A stretch of DNA of 64,000 nucleotides from an uncultured Muribaculum sp. (GTDB lineage Bacteria; Bacteroidota; Bacteroidia; Bacteroidales; Muribaculaceae), in the NCBI GenBank assembly GCA_910578835.1, contig CAJTSK010000006.1, forward strand, positions 1-64,000, given 5' to 3'. Position 1 is the stretch's first letter; every line of letters starts with the position of its first letter. Both the position numbers and the translations under genes were made by a program. This document shows positions 8,718 to 17,324 of the stretch, in pieces. The notes beneath the pieces are model-generated. The model saw nothing but the letters and a program-made list of their open reading frames with translations. It searched no databases and had not been told where the DNA came from.

Positions 8718-10289
8718 CTATTCAGGTTGATAAACGAATGAACGGAATGTGGCTGTGGCGTCACCGACGGCAAACAGACCGATGGTAATGCCGGTAAAAC
8801 CTCCGGCTGTCTCTGTCGAGAGATAGCGTGTATCAAGGTCACCAAGCGAATAATCGGTGCCATTGACCAAGCATGAGAAGCTATACTTTTCGGCACTCCC
8901 CTTTACTGAAAGTGTCACCGGAGTCGCCGGGTCAATCTCCACAGGCAGCGACCTTTCCCCGCTTATGGAATTGAGCTGATAGCGGAGTGTCACGCGTACG
9001 GTGCCGTCGCCCGACTCATCAAGAAACAGGTCGTAGTGAGACATCATGTCCATGTAGACCGACACGCCCGCCTCAGCTTCTTTTTCGGATTTGCCAAGCG
9101 ACACGACAGTTGATGCCGTGAAATCGATATCCTGCTGACGCACTGCCACATATGTCGGACTCTCGATACTGTTAAGGTCTACACCGGTGCCTTTCAGCGA
9201 CAATCCTGCCGATGACAGACAGTAATTGTCCATGTCGGGATTGCGTAGATATACCCAGTTATAAGGCAGGCGGTCCATAGAGGTGAAATCGTATGTCACC
9301 GCGCGGTCAACCGGCTCAGTCTGAGGCAGTGTCGCCACATCCATATTGACCGAAATTGTGCCGTTGCCGTTTACCACGGGCCAGCCGTCGGCATTCCATG
9401 TCACCGGAGCGAGATAAGTCTCCCTGCCGGTGAGGTGCATATTGTTGGTCTGCGGGCGGAATGCGAGACACACCAGCCACCACGAGCCGTCGTGAGCTTC
9501 CACAAGGTCGGCATGACCGGTACCCTGAATCGGGCTGGACTGCGCAATCTGGCGCTGATGGTAAAGTATCGGATTGTCGGGATTAGCCTCATATGGTCCA
9601 TATATGTCGCGGCTGCGGGCTATTGTTACCATGTGACCCATCTCTGTACCGCCCTCGGCAATCATAAGGTAATACCACCCATCCTTCTTATAAATGTGGG
9701 GTGCTTCAGGATGACGCCCTCCGGTGCCGCCCCATATACGGCGCGACTCCGTAAGCTGTTTTCCGGTCACAGGGTCAATCTCGCAGAGCCATATGGCACC
9801 ATCGGGGTTAGATACAAAATAAGTCTTGCCATCGGCAAACAGAAGCGACGGGTCTATGCCACCCTGGTCAAGCCACACCGGCTCGCTCCATGGTCCGGCA
9901 GGGTCGGTTGCTGTCACAAAAAAGTTGCCGCGCCCGTTGTCACCGTTGCCTACATTGGTGGTTATCATGTAATATGTGCCGTCGTTGTAACGTATGGTCG
10001 GGGCATATATGCCAAGCCACGCCGACGCGCCCTTCAATGGCAACTGCGACTCGCGGTCAAGCACATTGCCTATCTGGGTCCAGTGGATGAGATCCTTACT
10101 GTGAAACACCGGCACCCCCGGAAAAAACTGAAAACTACTGTTGACAAGATAATAATCATCGCCTACCCGGCACACACTCGGGTCGGGATAAAAGCCCGGT
10201 ATGACAGGATTGACATATCCCTCGGTCACAGCAGCCGAAGCTTGTAGCGAAGCCGCCACAAACACGCATGACAAGAAAATATGTTTCAT
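8718..10289 (-). CDS. Glycoside hydrolase family 43 protein (beta-xylosidase or alpha-arabinofuranosidase type)
   Basis: 523 residues with a signal peptide (cleavage near residue 19). The five-bladed propeller of GH43 is seen from residue 26: NPVIPGFYPDPSV carries the catalytic base D36, GGIDPSLLF the middle aspartate and RHPEAPHIYK the catalytic glutamate. The last 200 residues form the beta-sandwich that follows many GH43 xylosidases (SPTYVAVRQQ, VSVYMD). Substrate is probably xylose- or arabinose-containing oligosaccharide, by family only. It starts 37 bases after the fbp stop with no promoter box between them, and ends five bases before GH97, so fbp-GH43-GH97 may be one transcript. Confidence 0.92.
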   Translation of the reverse strand: MKHIFLSCVFVAASLQASAAVTEGYVNPVIPGFYPDPSVCRVGDDYYLVNSSFQFFPGVPVFHSKDLIHWTQIGNVLDRESQLPLKGASAWLGIYAPTIRYNDGTYYMITTNVGNGDNGRGNFFVTATDPAGPWSEPVWLDQGGIDPSLLFADGKTYFVSNPDGAIWLCEIDPVTGKQLTESRRIWGGTGGRHPEAPHIYKKDGWYYLMIAEGGTEMGHMVTIARSRDIYGPYEANPDNPILYHQRQIAQSSPIQGTGHADLVEAHDGSWWLVCLAFRPQTNNMHLTGRETYLAPVTWNADGWPVVNGNGTISVNMDVATLPQTEPVDRAVTYDFTSMDRLPYNWVYLRNPDMDNYCLSSAGLSLKGTGVDLNSIESPTYVAVRQQDIDFTASTVVSLGKSEKEAEAGVSVYMDMMSHYDLFLDESGDGTVRVTLRYQLNSISGERSLPVEIDPATPVTLSVKGSAEKYSFSCLVNGTDYSLGDLDTRYLSTETAGGFTGITIGLFAVGDATATFRSFVYQPE

Positions 10290-10326
10290 GATAGTGAAAG
10301 GTTGGTTATTATGTTAGTTACTATGA

Positions 10327-12330
10327 TTACTTTTTGGAATGCTCCTTTATGATACCGTTGCGATAAGCATAGAGCAGCTCAATCAGTTCGTCAATCTGCC
10401 CTGATAGCTCCTTGCCTTTGTCGGTGTCGCGCACACGCATGCGCTTCTGGCTAAGTTCCACTATCTGTGTGGTACTTACAATGTCGGTACCATTCTTTAT
10501 CGCCTCCTCTGCCGATGTAAACGGCTCATGCTGCACAAGCTGCAGCCCGCGGCTATGATAGACAAGCGTATATCCGGCAATACCTGTAGTGCCATGGTAA
10601 GCCTTTGCAAAACCGCCGTCAATCACCATCAATTTACCGTTAGCTCTTATCGGGGTCTCGCCCTTGTTGATTCTCACGGGCACATGTCCGTTGATGATAT
10701 GACGGTGTTCGCCCTCCACCTCAAAGGCATCAAGAATCATGTCGCACACATGCTCATTGTCGCGCAGCGTGTAATAATGACCCTTTTCCTCCTTATGCAA
10801 TGCAGCGTCAACGAGGAAATAACGCTCAAAGGTAGCCATCTTGGATTTATCAAACAGCGGCGAGTCGGGACCACACCACAGATACCAGTAATAATCACGC
10901 GCAAAGTCCCGGTCGGCAGCCGGAGTATCATCATTAAACGCCGAGCGCATAACCATGCCTATGCGACGAAACAGCTCGCTGCCCTTATACTTTTGTCCCT
11001 GCAACTCGACATCTTTCAGGGAGCCGTCGGCATTCAGCGGCATTGAGGCGTGAAACAGCAGATTGGAGTTGTACACCCCATACATGCTTCCATGGGAAAA
11101 GAGACACTGGATATGCTTGCGCAGCTTGTCGCTGACCCGGAAAGAGTGATGAAGCTTCTTTACAAGCTCCGATTCCTCAGCAGTAAGGGCATAGGGGTCG
11201 GCAGGGTCGACGGTGGGGAAATAAGTGTCTTTCATCTCATACTCCACCCCGTCATACACAAATGCCTTACGGTCGAAGTCGATATATTGTAGCAGCTTTC
11301 TGTCCTGCATCCTCCATTCGGGATGCTTGTCGGCGAGCGCTGCCTCAAGCTTAAACTGTATAATGCTTATCGCCTTGTGCATCTTGGCGATAAGGCGCTG
11401 GGTCTTTTCACTGTGGGTGGTGTCCTCCGGATCAAGACGCGGACCGAAGCCCCGACACTCGTCACCGCCATAGACTTCCATCGCAAATGTAGCAAGCGGC
11501 ACAAGATTTATGCCGTAGCCATCCTCAAGAGTAGCCATATTGCCATAGCGGAGCGAAAGGCGCAACACATTGGCTATACAGGCATCATTTCCTGAGGCGG
11601 CACCCATCCACAGGGCATCGTGGTTGCCCCACTGTATGTCGAAGTTACCGTAGTCACACAGCGTGTCCATGATGAGATGCGCACCGGGACCGCGGTCATA
11701 TATATCGCCAAGTATGTGAAGCTGGTCGATACTGAGACGCTGTATCACGTTACACAAGGCTATGATAAACGAGTCGGCCTGTCCGGTAAGTATAATCGTC
11801 TCCACAATACGGTTGAAGTAAGCCTGCTTGTTGTCGTCGGAAGGCGACTCATGCAGCAACTCCTCTATGATATAGGCAAATTCCTTAGGCAACGCCTTTC
11901 TAACCTTGGAACGCGTGTACTTAGATGATACGGTCTGACACACACGCACCAGCTGATGGAGAGTGATACTGTAAAAGTCGTCAAGATTACTCTCCGAAGC
12001 GCGTATATACTCCAGCTTCTGCTCAGGATAATAGATGAGCGAACATAATTCGCGTATCTCTTGCCCGCGCAGGGACGTACCGAATATCTCGGTCACCTTA
12101 CGCTTTATATTGCCTGAGGCATTTTTGAGGATATGGCGGAATGCCTCATGCTCGCCATGTATGTCGGCGACAAAATGCTCCGTGCCTTTAGGCAGGTTTA
12201 GTATCGCTTCAAGATTTATAATCTCGGTGCTTGCCGCACTTATATTGTTGAATGTCTGCGACAGCAATTCAAGCACACGCCTGTCATTTTCTATACGCAC
12301 AGGAGTTATATCGGTTGTATGAAGGGTCAT
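10327..12330 (-). CDS. fbp: Fructose-1,6-bisphosphatase class III
   Basis: Gluconeogenic enzyme that hydrolyses fructose 1,6-bisphosphate to fructose 6-phosphate in the cytoplasm. The 667-residue length and the metallophosphatase motifs identify the class III (Firmicutes/Bacteroidetes) form: VADIHGEHEAF (54-64), GDIYDRGPG (208-216), WGNHDA (234-239), and later FSHGSMYG and INGHVPVR. It starts behind a consensus promoter and reads towards the GH43-GH97 pair. Confidence 0.96.
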   Translation of the reverse strand: MTLHTTDITPVRIENDRRVLELLSQTFNNISAASTEIINLEAILNLPKGTEHFVADIHGEHEAFRHILKNASGNIKRKVTEIFGTSLRGQEIRELCSLIYYPEQKLEYIRASESNLDDFYSITLHQLVRVCQTVSSKYTRSKVRKALPKEFAYIIEELLHESPSDDNKQAYFNRIVETIILTGQADSFIIALCNVIQRLSIDQLHILGDIYDRGPGAHLIMDTLCDYGNFDIQWGNHDALWMGAASGNDACIANVLRLSLRYGNMATLEDGYGINLVPLATFAMEVYGGDECRGFGPRLDPEDTTHSEKTQRLIAKMHKAISIIQFKLEAALADKHPEWRMQDRKLLQYIDFDRKAFVYDGVEYEMKDTYFPTVDPADPYALTAEESELVKKLHHSFRVSDKLRKHIQCLFSHGSMYGVYNSNLLFHASMPLNADGSLKDVELQGQKYKGSELFRRIGMVMRSAFNDDTPAADRDFARDYYWYLWCGPDSPLFDKSKMATFERYFLVDAALHKEEKGHYYTLRDNEHVCDMILDAFEVEGEHRHIINGHVPVRINKGETPIRANGKLMVIDGGFAKAYHGTTGIAGYTLVYHSRGLQLVQHEPFTSAEEAIKNGTDIVSTTQIVELSQKRMRVRDTDKGKELSGQIDELIELLYAYRNGIIKEHSKK

Positions 12331-12360
12331 TTAGATAGTCAGTTTTTTACATGATTACCA

Positions 12361-12392
12361 CAAAATTAGCAAAAGTCATTATATGTGGCAAA
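12361..12392 (-). promoter_or_regulatory. Promoter of fbp
   Basis: On the minus strand TTTG (12389-12392), a 20-base spacer and TAATTTTG (12361-12368). This leaves a leader of about 25 bases before the fbp ATG at 12330. No further box is visible before GH43. Confidence 0.75.
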
Positions 12393-12586
12393 CGATTGAG
12401 CAACTGATTTTGTTTGCCACCGCAATATGTCTCGTACGGAAAGCGACATTATACTGCATGCGCCTGTAATGATTAACATCATTAAACATTAGCTGTATTC
12501 TCTTTGTTTTATTCAAAAAAAATGGTATGTGCCGGAGTTGTATTCATCACCCGATAAAATGCCATTACATTAGAAGACAACAAGAC

Positions 12587-13540
12587 ATGGCAACCTTCCT
12601 ACGGCTTATCTCAGTCACCATATGCACCTTGCTGCTTTACGGCTGCACACAAAAAGAGATTGTCTTTCCTGATTCAGAGTTGGCAACTATAGCCGTAAAC
12701 TTTGAATGGGGACACGCTTCCGGTGCAGAAGTGGAAGGAATGACACTCTATATGTTTTCGACCGACGAGCACGGCAAGGTATGGCGTTTTGACATTCCGG
12801 GAAAAGATGGCGGACTGATAGAACTGCCGATAGGCAATTATCGCATGATTGCCTACAACAATGACCTTCCCGGAATAAAAGTATCAGACATCAGCTCGTT
12901 CAGCACCATAAAGGCGGGGGCACGCTTATGGCAGGACAGCACCACCTTCAGGTCGACAGGCATGCTTTACGGCTCAGTAATCAGCGACATCAGGGTTACA
13001 TTCTGCGGAGTGGCATATCGCACCGGAAACGATATAATAAAAGAGTGCCCCAAAGGTCTCATAAGATGCACCCCCGACTCACTTGCCACACAATACACAG
13101 TATCCATTACTGACGTATCAGGCATTGAACATGTAAGAAATGCGGCTGTGTACCTTGCCAGCAGCGCCTCTGACATCGCACTCTCCGACTGGATGCCATC
13201 AAATTTTGAATCGCGACTGTCATTTCAGCTCGATGCCGACAAAGAAGCCGCCACGCTCACAGGCTCGGGATGTGCATTCAATTATCAAGACGGACGCATG
13301 GAACCGTATATCATATCGCTTATCATAACCCTTGACAACGGCAAGACTCTGATAAAGACAATCTCCCTGAAGTCGGAAAGCATAAACTTAATGTCACGAC
13401 ACAATGTTATAATAAATGTAACTGACATTGATATACCTGATGACGGCGACACGCCGCCGGAAGATGTCGGAGACATGAATGTCACTGTTGACGGATGGGA
13501 CGTGATTGTTATCGACGTGGTCAATAATCGGTTTAGTTAA
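12587..13540 (+). CDS. DUF5119-type lipoprotein of a fimbrial locus
   Basis: Predicted outer-membrane or surface lipoprotein of about 318 residues. The ATG at 12587 is preferred over an in-frame ATG at 12527 because it puts a signal peptide (MATFLRLISVTICTLLLYGC) at the very start, with the lipobox LYGC giving the lipidated cysteine. The body is beta-rich (VAVNFEW-like strand, SLSFQ-like strands, DGWDVIV at the end) and matches the pattern of DUF5119 proteins found beside Bacteroidales fimbrillins. By family it could be an accessory or anchor subunit of type V pili. It is followed 38 bases later by a fimbrillin-family lipoprotein on the same strand. Confidence 0.75.
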   Translation: MATFLRLISVTICTLLLYGCTQKEIVFPDSELATIAVNFEWGHASGAEVEGMTLYMFSTDEHGKVWRFDIPGKDGGLIELPIGNYRMIAYNNDLPGIKVSDISSFSTIKAGARLWQDSTTFRSTGMLYGSVISDIRVTFCGVAYRTGNDIIKECPKGLIRCTPDSLATQYTVSITDVSGIEHVRNAAVYLASSASDIALSDWMPSNFESRLSFQLDADKEAATLTGSGCAFNYQDGRMEPYIISLIITLDNGKTLIKTISLKSESINLMSRHNVIINVTDIDIPDDGDTPPEDVGDMNVTVDGWDVIVIDVVNNRFS

Positions 13541-13543
13541 TTT

Positions 13544-13560
13544 AAGAGCTTGTTTAATAA
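13544..13560. repeat. 17-bp word shared with 62090-62106
   Basis: AAGAGCTTGTTTAATAA occurs identically here, just upstream of the fimbrillin gene, and at 62090-62106 upstream of a barrel protein gene (opposite orientation to that gene). AT-rich composition makes chance identity possible. Confidence 0.35.
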
Positions 13561-13578
13561 TAAAAACATCGTTTGGTC

Positions 13579-14667
13579 ATGAAAAGAAGTAAATTATTGA
13601 CAATCCTTTCCTCAACTGCTATCTGCATGGGTATCACCGCTTGCAGTGATGACATGGATGCCCCTTACTCTCCAGAGTATTCTGACAACCAAATCAGATT
13701 TGCAGCTGAGACCGAATTTTCACGAACGAGTGACATTACAACCAACAATATATCATCGTTCAACGTATATGCCTACACCGGCTCTTCTTCAAATCCTACC
13801 GTGTTTATGGACAACGTTACCGTCAGCAAGACCGGCACAAACACCTGGGAGTATTCCCCGATAAAGTATTGGCCGGCGAAAGACGCAGTTGACTTCTATG
13901 CCTTTGCACCTGCCTCATGGGTCGGCAAGACCGGTCCGCTTCTTCCTGTACCTTACGATGCCATTACAGGTGATGAAGATATCGTGTATGCCGTGATTCC
14001 CAATTTAAGCGGAAACCACGGACAGCCAAACGCGCAAGTCGTTTTTAACTTCAGGCATGCGCTCTCAAAGCTTACAATAAAACTCAGCTCAACCGACACC
14101 AAGCTGAAAGTGGTTGTATCCAATGTGGTGATGACCAATATCATGACAAAGGGCAACTTCTCTTTCCCTTCTGCCTCTACCGCCGACCCGGCATCACCGG
14201 AGACAGTAGGAAAATGGTCGGACCAGAATACTGCCTACTCATATATCCTGCACTGGTCACAGGCTCTGTCGGAACTGCTTACCCTTACACCGACACCAAC
14301 TGTCATCGCTGCCAGCGGAATTGGACGCGGAGGCAATATGTTTGTACTGCCTCAACCTCTTTCCTTCCACAACAACGGTAGCGGAAATGACACATATATA
14401 GCCCTGCAATGCTCAATTTACGACGCGGCAAGCGACGAAAAGCTCTGGCCTAACGAAAATACGCCTGAAGACCAGCTCGTTCCGGGAAGCACGACCGGCG
14501 ACGGCATACTTAAATTCCCGCTGTCGACAAGTAAATACACCGAATGGCAACCCGGCTGCCACTATATCTACAATCTTGTAGTCAACTCCAACGATGATAT
14601 GGGAGCCATCGAATTTGGTTCACCGACAGTAGACACCTTCATCGATGTCGAGACCACCTACCAATAA
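13579..14667 (+). CDS. Fimbrillin-family lipoprotein
   Basis: 362 residues from the ATG at 13579. The signal peptide ends in a lipobox (GITACSDD), so this is a lipoprotein precursor like FimA/Mfa-type type V pilins. Residues 40-110 show the fimbrillin strand pattern (NQIRFAAETEFSRTS, SFNVYAYTG, KYWPAKDAVDFYAFAP). A central RHALSKLTIKL segment is the conserved core strand of the family. The C-terminal WQPGCHYIYNLVVN pattern is also typical. It probably forms a surface fibre subunit or a tip/adhesin subunit; which one cannot be told. It forms a pair with the DUF5119 lipoprotein upstream and is closed by a strong terminator. Confidence 0.85.
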   Translation: MKRSKLLTILSSTAICMGITACSDDMDAPYSPEYSDNQIRFAAETEFSRTSDITTNNISSFNVYAYTGSSSNPTVFMDNVTVSKTGTNTWEYSPIKYWPAKDAVDFYAFAPASWVGKTGPLLPVPYDAITGDEDIVYAVIPNLSGNHGQPNAQVVFNFRHALSKLTIKLSSTDTKLKVVVSNVVMTNIMTKGNFSFPSASTADPASPETVGKWSDQNTAYSYILHWSQALSELLTLTPTPTVIAASGIGRGGNMFVLPQPLSFHNNGSGNDTYIALQCSIYDAASDEKLWPNENTPEDQLVPGSTTGDGILKFPLSTSKYTEWQPGCHYIYNLVVNSNDDMGAIEFGSPTVDTFIDVETTYQ

Positions 14668-14733
14668 TCCTGATGGGTAATATTTCTTCGCTGAAGAAAT
14701 CAGATAAATCTTACCGCCCATTACAAGGCGCGG

Positions 14734-14776
14734 AAGGGATGGGGCTGAAATGTGCGCCCCATCCCATTTCTTTTTG
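14734..14776 (+). terminator. Terminator of the fimbrial pair
   Basis: GGGATGGGGC and GCCCCATCCC form a 10-bp stem (14736-14745 and 14756-14765) followed by ATTTCTTTTT. It lies about 70 bases after the fimbrillin stop. Confidence 0.85.
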
Positions 14777-14788
14777 CGGCAATATGTG

Positions 14789-14796
14789 TATATTTG
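14789..14796 (+). promoter_or_regulatory. -7 box of mltG
   Basis: TATATTTG matches the Bacteroidales -7 consensus, directly after the preceding terminator. There is no clean TTTG at the expected -33 distance. The leader would be about 8-17 bases. Confidence 0.5.
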
Positions 14797-14809
14797 CAAT
14801 TGCTAACCA

Positions 14810-15841
14810 ATGTTCCGTATGAAGAAAAACAAGCGCATGCTACCGATACTGCTCCTCGCAGCAGGAATTATTGTCGCCGCCGTCGCATTAACCTCATATT
14901 TCAATTATATGGTGAAAGGATATGACGGCGATGAGGCGAAATGGATTTATGTGACCGGCTCAATGGATAATGACGACATAAAGTCAATGCTTGCTTCCGA
15001 GCTGGGGGGTACAGGAAAAAGAGCGGCAACCCTATGGTCGGTTGCCGGTGGGAATGCCTCCCGGGCTCACGGCGCATATCTCATCGAACCCGGGACGAGT
15101 GCGGTAAAAATATACCGCCGCCTGTCACGCGGGGCACAGACTCCCGTAAAACTGACATTCAACAATCTGCGCACAGTCAACCAACTTGCCAGAAGAATCG
15201 GAAACCGGCTCGAAACCGACTCTGCCTCCTTTATAGCCGCCTGCGACTCGATACTTCCTAAAAAGGGATTTGACCGCGCGGGATATGCCGCCGCATTTAT
15301 CCCTGATTCATATGAATTTTACTGGACGGCATCGCCTGAGAAGGTAGTGAACACCCTTTCAGGATACCGCGACAGATATTGGAATGACGAAAGACGTGCA
15401 AAGGCGTCAAAGCTCGGACTAACGCCGGTGCAGGTGGCTACGATAGCATCAATAGCCGAAGAGGAGACCAATGACCGGGCCGAACGTGGAACGGTAGGGC
15501 GACTGTATCTCAACAGATATCACAAGGGGATGAAACTGCAAGCCGACCCTACTGTGAAGTTTGCCACCGGCAACTTCTCGCTGCGACGCATCACCGGGAA
15601 GCATCTCTCCACGCCTTCGCCTTACAACACCTACCTTAATGCCGGACTTCCCCCGGGTCCTATCCGCATAGCAGATGCCGCCACTATGTCCGCGATACTT
15701 GATTCAAAGCCTCACTCTTACCTCTATATGTGTGCCAAAGAAGATTTCTCGGGGCGACACAACTTTGCCACTACGTATGCCGAACATCAGCAGAATGCCG
15801 CGCGTTACCATAAGGCACTTAACAAACGTAACATAAAATAG
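14810..15841 (+). CDS. mltG: Endolytic murein transglycosylase MltG
   Basis: Inner-membrane lytic transglycosylase that cuts nascent peptidoglycan strands and so limits glycan length. The 343-residue protein has one N-terminal membrane helix (about 11-33), a LysM-like/YceG N-domain and the catalytic region with IASIAEEETN, whose glutamates correspond to the catalytic Glu of the family (ASIVEKE in E. coli), then LQADPTVKFATG, PSPYNTY and GLPPGPI. ATG at 14819 (MKKNKRM) is an alternative start, three codons in. It precedes a small DUF2007 gene by eight bases, probably in one transcript. Confidence 0.95.
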   Translation: MFRMKKNKRMLPILLLAAGIIVAAVALTSYFNYMVKGYDGDEAKWIYVTGSMDNDDIKSMLASELGGTGKRAATLWSVAGGNASRAHGAYLIEPGTSAVKIYRRLSRGAQTPVKLTFNNLRTVNQLARRIGNRLETDSASFIAACDSILPKKGFDRAGYAAAFIPDSYEFYWTASPEKVVNTLSGYRDRYWNDERRAKASKLGLTPVQVATIASIAEEETNDRAERGTVGRLYLNRYHKGMKLQADPTVKFATGNFSLRRITGKHLSTPSPYNTYLNAGLPPGPIRIADAATMSAILDSKPHSYLYMCAKEDFSGRHNFATTYAEHQQNAARYHKALNKRNIK

Positions 15842-15849
15842 CTGCAATC

Positions 15850-16098
15850 ATGAAGGATACCTGCGACAACGATGAACTCGTGATATTCAATGCCTACACC
15901 AATGATGCCGACGCATATATAGCAAAGGGCGTGCTCGAAACCAACGGTGTGCCGTGCATTATCAACAACGAGATTTTTTCCTCGGTCTATCCGGTAGGAC
16001 TTGCGCCATGGGCTTCAATCAAATTGCTGATATTCCGCCGCGACCTTGAAAAGGCGAGGATAATCATGGAGTCTAAACCGCTGCCTGATCAGGAATAA
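15850..16098 (+). CDS. DUF2007 domain protein
   Basis: Small cytoplasmic protein of 82 residues. LVIFNAYTNDADAYIAKGVLETNGVPCIINN is the conserved N-terminal pattern of DUF2007 (a ferredoxin-like fold), followed by a hydrophobic IKLLIF strand and LEKARIIM helix. The family has been named after a possible signal-transducing role, but no function is proven. It is co-directional with mltG and converges with the AI-2E permease gene, with a short AGGAATA/TATTCCT hairpin (16091-16117) between their stops. Confidence 0.8.
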   Translation: MKDTCDNDELVIFNAYTNDADAYIAKGVLETNGVPCIINNEIFSSVYPVGLAPWASIKLLIFRRDLEKARIIMESKPLPDQE

Positions 16099-16109
16099 CC
16101 GTCCTGGCG

Positions 16110-17219
16110 CTATTCCTTGACACGTGACGGGCGCTCATGACGGCGTGACTGCAGGGTGATATAGTCATCGTAATAGGCAAGCAGGAGTGTGGTAAGAGGC
16201 AATGCGATGATAAGCCCCAGAAAACCGAGAAGAGAGCCCCACACCGACAATGACAGCAATATTATCGCCGGGTTAAGCCCCATCGCCTTACCCATAATCT
16301 TCGGGGTCAGGTAAAGGTCTTGTATCGCCTGCACTATCGCGTAGACAGCCATGCATTCCCAGAAAATCATCCAGAAATCGACTCCGGAGTCGACCGAACA
16401 CACAAGACACAGGATGGTCGTGGGGATTATCGAGACAAGCTGCAGGTAAGGTACCATGTTGAGCAGCCCGATAAACATGCCGAGCACGATTGCAAGCGGC
16501 ATGTCGATTATCAGGAACCCGATGCTGAAGAGCACGCCGACACAAAACGCCACAAGCGCCTGACCGCGGAAATAATGGTTCATGGAGCGCTGTATGTCAC
16601 GCCCTATGCGAAACACTGTGCGACGATACATCGGAGGCACCATGTGTCTTACCATCATGGAAAGCTTCTCATAATCAAGCATGATGAAGATGACATAGAG
16701 AAACACTATAAACCAGCTCAATATACCGATAATCATGCTTATACCGCTTGTCACCACATTCCATGTCGACGACAATATATTTTCCACTATCTTTATCTGG
16801 TCGTCACGCTGCATCAGGCTCGACAGATACTCGAAGTCAACATATTTCTTGATAAACGAGTGTACCCCCTCGGGCATAAACGGTATCTCCAGTTCAGTAT
16901 TGGAATACACCTTCAACAGGTGTCCCATATGCTGCATCTCGTTAAGAATCAGCGGCACAAGTATATAACACAGCAGTCCTAAAAGGAAAGTCGCCTCAAA
17001 CAAAGTGACAAAAATAGCCACCACCCTACCCTTGAGATGAAGCAGGCGGCGGTTGAACTGCACAAACGGCTCAAAAAGATAGGCGACAAGACACGCCACA
17101 CAGAAAGGTAGCAACACCCCTTTAAGAATGTTGACGAGCCATATTATCCCGATGATTATGACACATGTGATAATGATACGTACTACGCGGTCAAACGTAT
17201 AAGGTTGTCTCGAATACAT
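16110..17219 (-). CDS. AI-2E family (PerM/TqsA) permease
   Basis: Inner-membrane protein of 369 residues with the family layout: two N-terminal helices (residues 9-55), a third near 65-90, an amphipathic soluble stretch (about 90-150), and four to five C-terminal helices. Conserved features include GLLNMVPYLQ (IGLLNxIPYxG-like loop) and LTPKIMGKAMGLNPAIILLSL. The family exports varied small molecules or ions; autoinducer-2 transport holds only for some members, so the substrate here is unknown. It is transcribed away from the MFS gene. Confidence 0.9.
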   Translation of the reverse strand: MYSRQPYTFDRVVRIIITCVIIIGIIWLVNILKGVLLPFCVACLVAYLFEPFVQFNRRLLHLKGRVVAIFVTLFEATFLLGLLCYILVPLILNEMQHMGHLLKVYSNTELEIPFMPEGVHSFIKKYVDFEYLSSLMQRDDQIKIVENILSSTWNVVTSGISMIIGILSWFIVFLYVIFIMLDYEKLSMMVRHMVPPMYRRTVFRIGRDIQRSMNHYFRGQALVAFCVGVLFSIGFLIIDMPLAIVLGMFIGLLNMVPYLQLVSIIPTTILCLVCSVDSGVDFWMIFWECMAVYAIVQAIQDLYLTPKIMGKAMGLNPAIILLSLSVWGSLLGFLGLIIALPLTTLLLAYYDDYITLQSRRHERPSRVKE

Positions 17220-17280
17220 TTTTCTCTATAAATAATGTTACGAATTTAGCTATAATTTCTCTCTTTAGCGTGATTTTACG

Positions 17281-17288
17281 TAAATTTG
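17281..17288 (+). promoter_or_regulatory. -7 box of the MFS transporter gene
   Basis: TAAATTTG fits the Bacteroidales -7 box and lies 36 bases before the ATG. The -33 region has no clear TTTG. Confidence 0.45.
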
Positions 17289-17324
17289 TAAAAAATATTT
17301 ATCACACTAAATGCAATAGAAGCT

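Noticed and set aside
9435..10247. Long open frame opposite the GH43 gene
   Set aside because: It is antisense to a gene with clear catalytic motifs and its translation has no recognisable domain or signal.
16320..16982. 220-codon frame opposite the AI-2E permease gene
   Set aside because: Antisense to a clear membrane protein; His/Tyr-rich translation is a shadow artefact.
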